Source of the DNA: Chloroflexota bacterium
GTDB lineage: Bacteria > Chloroflexota > Limnocylindria > Limnocylindrales > CSP1-4
Assembly: GCA_021789355.1 (NCBI GenBank)
Contig: JAJYJR010000388.1
Span: 1 to 5,931 of the forward strand
DNA length: 5,931 nt
Direction of reading: 5' to 3'
This document shows positions 1-4,729 of the stretch, one piece after another. The notes beneath the pieces were generated by a model. It saw nothing but the letters and a program-made list of their open reading frames with translations. It made no database searches and was not told the DNA's origin. The translations under genes were made by a program, and so were the position numbers. Within the stretch, counting starts at the first letter, position 1. Each line of letters begins with the position of its first letter.

Positions 1-859
1 TCTCCCAGTCCCAGTGGTCGATGTGCAGGACCGGACAGACCTCCTCGAGCTCGAGGGCCACCTCCCAGCCGTACCGCTCGGACGCGGCGCAGAACGCCGC
101 CTCGAGCGCGTGGAAGGCAGGGTCGTCCGCGCGCAGACGGCGCAGGTCCACCACGTCCCAGTCGTCGGAGCCGTGCAGCAGGTCGGGGCCCGCGGCGAGT
201 GCCTCGACCACGGCCGCGGCCACGTCGGGGAGGTCGGCCGGATCGCACAGGAGGGTCGCGTAGTCGGCGTGGTAGCTGGCCGCGAAGAAGACGGCCTTGG
301 CGCGGTCCGGCACGGGCGTGAGGGCCGTCCGGGAGGCATGGCGGATCGCGGTGCGGAGGATCGCGTCGTCGGGCTCGACCTCGTGGCGGTGCATGAGGGG
401 GGCGATGCCGACGATGGCGGCGGGGTCGAGCGGCGGGACGGGGGCGTGGGGGGCGGCAGCAGGAGCGGGGGCGGCGTGGGTGGTGGCGGCGTGGGCGGTG
501 GCGGCGTGGGCGCTGGCGGCTTGGGCGCTGGCGTCCGGGGCCGATGGGTCTCGCTCGCCGTCGGTCCCCGCACCGGCTCCGTCGGCCGCCAGGCACACCA
601 TGTAATCCTCGTGCGCGGCCTCGCCGTAACCGTCCCACCACGCGCGGTGGAACTCCCAGCGGCTGAACGGCGTGGCGCAGGCCGTCACGGCCAGCAGCCG
701 GTCCCACGCCTCGCGCGGGATGGCATCGAACGGGACGCGTCGGGCGATCAGCCGGGGATGGGGGCGAACGCCTGGCCCAGTGGATCCGGCGGCGGCTGAT
801 TCAGCGGCGCCGTCCGTCGGCACGGCAGCTTCGGCGCATGGGGTGATGGGTGGCGTCAC
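1..859 (-). CDS. GNAT-fold acyltransferase, CelD/BcsL (Acetyltransf_6) type, 3' end missing
   Basis: The reading frame is open on the minus strand from about 929 to the left edge, giving 286 residues from a GTG at 859; the C-terminus lies outside the window. Family resemblance rests on the aromatic motif SRWEFHRAWWDGYG (residues 66-79), then IVGIAPLM (149-156), YHADYATLLCDP (196-207) and WDVVDLRRL (234-242). This order is typical of CelD/BcsL proteins, cytoplasmic acyltransferase-like enzymes often linked to exopolysaccharide or cell-envelope synthesis; the acyl donor and substrate here are unknown. Between residues 92 and 147, where relatives have a short hairpin loop, there is an Ala/His/Pro-rich low-complexity insert built from 15-bp repeats. 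The start is uncertain: a GAGGT lies 13 bases before the GTG, another GTG is at 823, and an in-frame TGA at 931-929 limits extension. The first 36 or so residues look disordered. The gene follows the tad-like genes in the same direction but is separated from them by a hairpin. Confidence 0.75.
   Translation of the reverse strand, partial: MTPPITPCAEAAVPTDGAAESAAAGSTGPGVRPHPRLIARRVPFDAIPREAWDRLLAVTACATPFSRWEFHRAWWDGYGEAAHEDYMVCLAADGAGAGTDGERDPSAPDASAQAASAHAATAHAATTHAAPAPAAAPHAPVPPLDPAAIVGIAPLMHRHEVEPDDAILRTAIRHASRTALTPVPDRAKAVFFAASYHADYATLLCDPADLPDVAAAVVEALAAGPDLLHGSDDWDVVDLRRLRADDPAFHALEAAFCAASERYGWEVALELEEVCPVLHIDHWDWE
476..535. repeat. Four tandem 15-bp repeats inside the acyltransferase gene
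   Basis: Units run 476-490, 491-505, 506-520 and 521-535. On the plus strand the second unit reads gtgggcggtggcggc, and neighbouring units differ by one to three bases. The period is a multiple of three, so on the coding minus strand they give DASAQ, AASAH, AATAH and AATTH without shifting the frame. Less regular Ala/Pro/His codons continue to about 440. The pattern suggests replication slippage in a GC-rich codon run. Confidence 0.85.
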
Positions 860-1004
860 GGGGGCGAGCGGTACCTCGACAGTCTCGCCCGGAGGATAGC
901 GCAGGTGCCGCCGAGGCTCGTTCGCGGCTCAACGATACCTGTCGACCCCTCCGAAACATCGGAGGGGTCGACTCCCAGTACGGATGCCGGTCAGGCGGTC
1001 AGAC
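860..1004. other. Intergenic gap between TadG-like gene and acyltransferase gene
   Basis: No gene is visible here. The main feature is the perfect inverted repeat at 941-972. On the minus strand TATCCT at 898-893 could serve as a -10 element for the acyltransferase, but no matching -35 hexamer stands before it, so I do not call a promoter. Confidence 0.5.
941..972 (-). terminator. Perfect 14-bp stem, 4-base loop hairpin after the tad-like operon
   Basis: The left arm gtcgacccctccga (941-954) and right arm tcggaggggtcgac (959-972) are exact reverse complements around the loop aaca. It begins 32 bases after the TAG stop (1007-1005) of the TadG-like gene, where a terminator for the minus-strand operon is expected. 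No T-run follows on either strand, so this is not a canonical intrinsic terminator. Such I-shaped hairpins are often proposed as terminators or mRNA 3'-end stabilisers in high-GC bacteria. It could also be a regulatory palindrome for the downstream acyltransferase gene. Confidence 0.6.
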
Positions 1005-2114
1005 CTACTTCACCAGCTCGACGCCGAGCGATGTATAGGAGCCGCCCGGGTTTGTCGAGGTCGGCCCTAAGAAGAACTCCTGGCGCCACACGCCTGATAG
1101 GTCCTTGCCGCCGTTACACCCGGTGATCTGGAACCCCGCGTACCCGACGATGTGATACCACGCGTTCGACCCGGTGCCGCCGGCCGTATCCCAGACAGGG
1201 ACGGTGACCACGACGTCGTTGTTGATGTAGTAGTTGCAGGCGGTGCCAACATCCACCTTGTTGCCGGGCAGGCTGCCTATGCGGTCGAGGCTGCCGGCCA
1301 CTCCAACCTGGGAGCAACACCCGTAGCTGAGGCTGGGAGGGCCGATCTCCGAGATCAGGAACTGGCTGTTGTTGCCGCAGCCAGGCGGCTCCGAGCCACC
1401 GTAGTACGTGCTGCTCTGGCCCAGCCCGTAGCCGTCGCATCCGAACTTGAGCCATCCGAAGCCGCCTGGAACGTTCAGGTTACCGGGGGTGAGGTTCTGC
1501 GGATAGCACGGACTGGTCGGATCCGTGCTGACCGCGCCGGAGCAGAATGGGTAGGTCTGGAAGAAGGACAACGAGATTCCGGCAGGGAACACGTTGCTTC
1601 CCGGCGAGCCGGCAGCATACCCACCCTTGGCCGTCGCGCTCGCCGAGGCAGTCCAGCGGTTGACCCCCATGATCCCCAGGAAGAACGGCCGCCAGCTGCG
1701 GCTGGCACCCACCTGCACCCCGGCCGTGCCGGCGGGGATCGTGCCGTTACCCACGTAACTCGCACTCGACCCGGCGCTCGGAACGATCGAGCCGTTGCTG
1801 CCGACGTACTGTGGGCTCCCCGCGACTCCGAAGGTGATAGGGGCCGCGCCGTTGGCCGCCATGGCCGTGGTGATGGCGGCCTTCACGTTCGCGTCGGTGC
1901 CGTTGACCGTGTCGCCGGTGACCCACTCGGCGACGACCCGGGCGCCTGCCATGGCCGCGAAATCGGCCGCGTTCTGGGCATCCCGGCGCTGGGAGAGCGC
2001 GTACCCACCGTCGATCACGAGACCCACGACCAGGATGATCGCCGTGATGGCGCCGGCAAAGAGGACCAGTACCTGTCCGCCCTCAGTCTGCCGACCCTTC
2101 CGTCGCTTGGTCAT
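1005..2114 (-). CDS. TadG-like pilus-associated envelope protein with Cys-rich C-terminal region
   Basis: The protein has 369 residues. A short basic N-terminus (MTKRRKGRQ) leads into GGQVLVLFA and one hydrophobic segment (about 14-36), followed by IDGGYALSQRRDAQNAADFAAMAGA (from residue 34), the hallmark of the Tad/TadG N-terminal domain (PF13400). It should be membrane-anchored with the rest outside the cytoplasm, assisting Flp/Tad pilus assembly or anchoring. Canonical TadG proteins carry a VWA domain; I see no MIDAS-type DxSxS motif. The C-terminal half instead is Gly/Ser/Asn-rich with all eight cysteines (191, 203, 226, 246, 266, 267, 293, 333), which fits disulfide bonding after export. 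The start at 2114 is chosen because AGGAG lies 8-9 bases upstream, overlapping the TAG of the preceding gene, and because the frame upstream to 2279 lacks family similarity and overlaps the TadE gene. It is the last gene of the three-gene unit. Confidence 0.8.
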   Translation of the reverse strand: MTKRRKGRQTEGGQVLVLFAGAITAIILVVGLVIDGGYALSQRRDAQNAADFAAMAGARVVAEWVTGDTVNGTDANVKAAITTAMAANGAAPITFGVAGSPQYVGSNGSIVPSAGSSASYVGNGTIPAGTAGVQVGASRSWRPFFLGIMGVNRWTASASATAKGGYAAGSPGSNVFPAGISLSFFQTYPFCSGAVSTDPTSPCYPQNLTPGNLNVPGGFGWLKFGCDGYGLGQSSTYYGGSEPPGCGNNSQFLISEIGPPSLSYGCCSQVGVAGSLDRIGSLPGNKVDVGTACNYYINNDVVVTVPVWDTAGGTGSNAWYHIVGYAGFQITGCNGGKDLSGVWRQEFFLGPTSTNPGGSYTSLGVELVK

Positions 2115-2129
2115 CGTCGCGTCTCCTAG
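2115..2129 (-). promoter_or_regulatory. Ribosome binding site of the TadG-like gene
   Basis: On the minus strand the sequence before the ATG at 2114 is ctaggagacgcgacg. AGGAG sits within the TAG stop codon of the preceding TadE-like gene, 8 to 9 bases from the start. This decides the start against the longer upstream reading frame and suggests coupled translation. Confidence 0.7.
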
Positions 2130-2689
2130 TTGCTGACCATCGTGGCCGAGCCGGAAGTCGTGATCGTTCCGAGCTGACTCAGGCCGGGCGTGAACGGTGT
2201 GAAGGTCAGGACCACGCGGACGGAAATCAGGTTTCCGGGTGCGCCCGTGCCCGCCGTCGTCCCGACCGTTCCAGTGCACGCGGTCCCCGTGGTCCAGTTA
2301 CCTGTGGGGGCGGTGCCGGTCGCCGGGTCGCAGCTGATGTAGAGGTTGGCGCTGCTGATCGAGGCGAACGGCGCGACCATCCGGTTCGCCGCCGCGAGGA
2401 CGTCTGCCTGCAGGGCAGCTGCCGTGGCCGGGCACACCGGGCCGCCGGTAGTACCGCAGCTCGGGTCGGTCGAGCCGATCCAGCTAGCCTCCACCGCGCC
2501 GAGGCGTGCGCCCTCGCGCGCGGCCTGGGAAACGACACTATTCATGTACACGAACCGGGCGGTGTCGAGCAGGCCGAAGAGCATGACCACGAAGATCGGG
2601 AGCACGAGGGCGAATTCGACCAGGGTCTGCCCGCGCCCGGATCGCCGGCGACGGGTGCTGGCGCCTCGCACGTAACTGCTGCCGTTCAT
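2126..2689 (-). CDS. tadE: TadE-like pseudopilin (Flp/Tad pilus minor subunit)
   Basis: This 187-residue protein has a basic N-terminus (RRRRSGRG) and then GQTLVEFALVLPIF (20-33), one membrane segment (about 23-42), and QAAREGARLGAV (55-66), the standard TadE layout (PF07811). Gly20 followed by Glu25 matches the prepilin-peptidase site of TadE/TadF pseudopilins, where cleavage occurs after Gly and Glu is at +5; processing here is inferred. The roughly 145-residue exported part is Thr/Gly/Ala-rich with four cysteines (78, 86, 120, 138) and ends in a possible beta-rich region (ISVRVVLTFTPFTP). The role would be a minor subunit or assembly factor of a Tad pilus. The start at 2689 overlaps the stop of the upstream gene as ATGA (2689-2686) with no strong Shine-Dalgarno sequence, so translation is probably coupled. 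The upstream extension to 2821 has no family similarity and lies within the previous gene. It could equally be called TadF-like. Confidence 0.85.
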   Translation of the reverse strand: MNGSSYVRGASTRRRRSGRGQTLVEFALVLPIFVVMLFGLLDTARFVYMNSVVSQAAREGARLGAVEASWIGSTDPSCGTTGGPVCPATAAALQADVLAAANRMVAPFASISSANLYISCDPATGTAPTGNWTTGTACTGTVGTTAGTGAPGNLISVRVVLTFTPFTPGLSQLGTITTSGSATMVSN

Positions 2690-3729
2690 TGCGTGCTCGA
2701 GTAGGGCAGCGAATTGCCGGCAGCGTTCGTGACGACCAGCGTCACCGTGTGCTTGCTGTTGTCGTGGTAGGTGTACGTCGGGTTCTGAGCGTTGCTCATG
2801 GTGCCGTCGCCGAAGTTCCATGCCCAGATGGTGATGGGGCAGTTGCTTGGGTCGGTGACTGTTGACGTGTCAGTGAAGGTGAACGTCTTGCTGTTCGTTC
2901 CTGTTCCCTGCACGACCGTGAACGACGCCGTCGGAACGGTGCACTGTCCCGCGTACGTGCCGATCGTGACCTGCTGATAGGCCGTGTTCTGGCCGCACTG
3001 ATTCGTCACAGTCAGAGCAACCTGGTACGTTCCGTCATCCGTGTACGTGTGGTTCGTCGACGTGGCGGTTCCGACATCGGTGTTGCCGTCACCCCAGTCC
3101 CAGTTGTAGCCCGAGATGTTCCACGTGCCGCTGTTCGGCGTGGATGCGGTCGGATTCGTGGTGATGGTGTTGCCGTTGACGACGACCGTGAAGGACGCGG
3201 TCGGTGGGATGCAGCCGGTGGGCGGAGTGCCCCCCGTCGACGCGGTGTAGAAGAGCACCGCAGCCGTGGCCGACGCCCCGAGGTTGAGGTTGTTGTTGAA
3301 CAACCCGTTGACCATGGGCGTGAGGAACGTGAACGGCTCCGTGATACCGACCGTGACGGTGTTCCCGGGCCCAAGCCCGCCGGCAGCGGCCGAACACGAG
3401 ATTGGTGCTCCGGTGGCGTCCTGGCAGGTCACCGTGGGCGCCGATATGGAGCCCGCTCCGGCCTGCGACTGCACGTTCGTTTCCTGCAAGATGTGTGTCT
3501 GGATTTCCGATGTGTAGGACGGGTTCGTGGCGGCATATGCCGCACCCTCGCGCGCGGCGTTGTTGATCTCGATGTACGAGAAGAACAGCCGACCGACATC
3601 AGCCGCGATCAGAAACAGCAGCAGAAAGGCGGGCAGGATGAGGGCAAACTCAACGAGGGCCTGACCGCGGGAGCGGTCGGGTCGGCGGTCGAGAATCCGT
3701 CCTGTGAGGCGCGGGGCGCTGGGTTTCAT
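2686..3729 (-). CDS. TadE-like pseudopilin fused to two PKD domains
   Basis: The protein has 347 residues. Residues 1-21 are basic; RGQALVEFALILPAFLLLF (21-39) begins the TadE segment, with Gly22 and Glu27 at the prepilin-peptidase positions, a membrane helix at about 25-44 and NNAAREGAAYAA at 56-67 (PF07811). An exported linker runs to about 172. Two PKD-type Ig-like domains follow: about 173-256 with WDWGDG (210-215) and YQVALTVTN (235-243), and about 263-340 with WNFGDG (304-309) and HTVTLVVTN (327-335). TadE proteins usually end soon after their first 130-200 residues, so the PKD pair is an added module. PKD domains occur in secreted and surface proteins and mediate protein or glycan contacts, so a surface-exposed adhesive or spacer role is inferred. 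Six cysteines (102, 112, 173, 245, 263, 297) could form disulfides. An in-frame TGA lies 21 bases upstream and only a weak GAG precedes the ATG at 3729. It is the first gene of the unit. Confidence 0.85.
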   Translation of the reverse strand: MKPSAPRLTGRILDRRPDRSRGQALVEFALILPAFLLLFLIAADVGRLFFSYIEINNAAREGAAYAATNPSYTSEIQTHILQETNVQSQAGAGSISAPTVTCQDATGAPISCSAAAGGLGPGNTVTVGITEPFTFLTPMVNGLFNNNLNLGASATAAVLFYTASTGGTPPTGCIPPTASFTVVVNGNTITTNPTASTPNSGTWNISGYNWDWGDGNTDVGTATSTNHTYTDDGTYQVALTVTNQCGQNTAYQQVTIGTYAGQCTVPTASFTVVQGTGTNSKTFTFTDTSTVTDPSNCPITIWAWNFGDGTMSNAQNPTYTYHDNSKHTVTLVVTNAAGNSLPYSSTQ

Positions 3730-3808
3730 GACAGGCTCGATTTCGCGTCACGGGCCTTAAGGGGGACATTGCATCGCCGGGGTACTTCCGATCGCCGACA
3801 GGGCCCAG

Positions 3809-3839
3809 AAGGTACCGGCCCGAGCAGGTGACCTGTCAT
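3809..3839 (-). promoter_or_regulatory. Possible promoter of the tad-like operon
   Basis: On the minus strand ATGACA (3839-3834) resembles a -35 hexamer and TACCTT (3814-3809) a TANNNT -10 hexamer, with a 19-base spacer, longer than the ideal 17. A transcript would start near 3802 with a leader of about 70 bases. The match is weak and was found by eye only. Confidence 0.25.
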
Positions 3840-3848
3840 CAGGGCCGG
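3815..3848. repeat. Nested inverted repeats in the divergent promoter region
   Basis: Outer arms ccggccc (3815-3821) and gggccgg (3842-3848) enclose an inner odd palindrome caggtgacctg (3825-3835). The centres of the two lie within two bases of each other. The inner palindrome falls between the proposed -35 and -10 of the minus-strand promoter, as an operator would. Short GC-rich arms arise easily by chance in such DNA, so function is unproven. Confidence 0.4.
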
Positions 3849-3917
3849 CCGGCACACAGCCCGCGCAGAGGCCGATCTGTTACGGGCGGCTGCGCCAGCC
3901 CCCATCCGACCACCTGC

Positions 3918-3931
3918 TACCCTTCCGTTCG
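3918..3931 (+). promoter_or_regulatory. Possible -10 element giving leaderless rmlA mRNA
   Basis: TACCCT (3918-3923) fits the TANNNT -10 pattern and ends 8 bases before the A of the rmlA ATG, so transcription would start at or next to the start codon. No purine-rich Shine-Dalgarno sequence precedes the ATG (ccttccgttcg), which is consistent with leaderless translation. No clear -35 hexamer is present. Confidence 0.3.
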
Positions 3932-4729
3932 ATGAAGGGCCTCGTGCTGGCAGGCGGGACGGCGACGCGCCTCTACCCCCTTACGCTCGTCACCAACAAG
4001 CACCTGCTGCCCGTCTTCGACCGCCCCATGATCGACTACCCCATCGAGACCCTGGCCGGCATGGGCATCCGCGACGTGCTGGTGATCGTGGGCGGCAAGA
4101 GCGTCGGGGACATCGTGGAGCTGCTGGCCGACGGGAACGCCTTCGGGCTCGACCTTACCTACCGCTTCCAGCGCGGCGCCCTGGGCATCGCCCACGCGAT
4201 CGGGCTGGCCCGGCGCTTCGTGGGGGACGACCCGTTCTGCACGGTCCTCGGCGACAACGTGCTGCTGGGCGAGCCGCTGGAGAACGTGGCAGAGGCGTTC
4301 GAGGCGAGCGACTTCGGCGCGGGCACTCTCCTCTACGAGGTGCCCGACCCGCGTCGCTTCGGGGTGGCCGAGTTCCGCCGGCCGGACGGCTCAGCGGCCG
4401 ACGGCACCCGCGAGGACGACGTGCTGGTGGGCTTCGAGGAGAAGCCAGAGCACCCGAAGTCGCACTTCATCCCGATCGGCGTGTACTTCCTGCGGCCCGA
4501 CGTGTTCGATGTCATCGAGCGGCTGGTGCCCTCGGCGCGCGGCGAGTTCGAGATCACCGACGTGCTCAACCACTACCTGGCGCACGGCGGGATCTTCTGG
4601 CGGCGCTACGGGGGCCGCTGGACCGACGCCGGCACGGTAGACTCGCTGATGGCGGCGACCCAGCTGGCGGCCGACGATGCGGCGCGCGGCGTGCTGCCGC
4701 GGCCCCGCGGGGTGGACGGCCCGCGATGA
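3932..4729 (+). CDS. rmlA: Glucose-1-phosphate thymidylyltransferase, short form (sugar nucleotidyltransferase)
   Basis: The enzyme would join dTTP and glucose-1-phosphate to make dTDP-glucose and pyrophosphate, the first step of dTDP-deoxysugar synthesis in the cytoplasm. Visible motifs are the nucleotide loop LAGGTATRLYPLT (6-18) with NKHLLPVFDRPMI (22-34), LGDN (106-109; Asp108 as metal ligand), FEEKP (168-172), GVYFLRPDVF (183-192), RGEFEITDVLNHYL (203-216) and WTDAGT (230-235; Asp232 as second metal ligand). Two features differ from classical RmlA of about 290 residues: the loop has Ala where GGSGTRL has its third Gly, and the 265-residue chain lacks the C-terminal helical region, ending in a short Pro/Arg tail. 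The start at 3932 is the only sensible ATG, as the conserved strand begins at residue 2. It overlaps rmlB by ATGA, which supports dTDP-glucose as product. Other sugar-1-phosphate or UTP specificity cannot be excluded from sequence alone. Confidence 0.85.
   Translation: MKGLVLAGGTATRLYPLTLVTNKHLLPVFDRPMIDYPIETLAGMGIRDVLVIVGGKSVGDIVELLADGNAFGLDLTYRFQRGALGIAHAIGLARRFVGDDPFCTVLGDNVLLGEPLENVAEAFEASDFGAGTLLYEVPDPRRFGVAEFRRPDGSAADGTREDDVLVGFEEKPEHPKSHFIPIGVYFLRPDVFDVIERLVPSARGEFEITDVLNHYLAHGGIFWRRYGGRWTDAGTVDSLMAATQLAADDAARGVLPRPRGVDGPR

Larger units (their letters stand above)
3730..3931. promoter_or_regulatory. Divergent intergenic region between tad-like operon and rmlA-rmlB
   Basis: No gene is visible. 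Both operons must start from here or from transcripts crossing it. It contains nested inverted repeats (3815-3848) and weak promoter-like hexamers in both directions, listed separately. Any regulator would have access to both operons from this one site. Confidence 0.6.

Noticed and set aside
476..535. Tandem 15-bp repeats considered as CRISPR or regulatory iterons
   Set aside because: There are no spacers between units, the period is a multiple of three, and the units lie in frame inside a coding region.
14..799. Plus-strand frame of 261 codons rich in Val, Gly and Arg
   Set aside because: It is antisense to the acyltransferase gene; its composition (VGGGGVGGGGV, HHVPVVGAV) is typical of a GC-rich shadow frame, and the minus strand gives recognisable family motifs.
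1152..2129. Plus-strand frame of 325 codons
   Set aside because: It lies entirely opposite the TadG-like gene, has no recognisable domain and is Arg/Ala/Gly-biased as shadow frames are.
2115..2279. Upstream extension of the TadG-like gene to an ATG at 2279
   Set aside because: The extra 55 residues are His/Arg/Asp-rich with no similarity, overlap the TadE-like gene, and the internal ATG at 2114 has a good ribosome binding site.
2690..2821. Upstream extension of the TadE-like gene to an ATG at 2821
   Set aside because: The extra 44 residues overlap the PKD region of the preceding gene and do not resemble a TadE N-terminus; the ATGA overlap at 2689 is the natural start.
3049..3831. Plus-strand frame of 260 codons running into the intergenic region
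   Set aside because: Antisense to the TadE-PKD gene, Arg/Gly-rich, no motif, and the opposite strand codes clear TadE and PKD domains.
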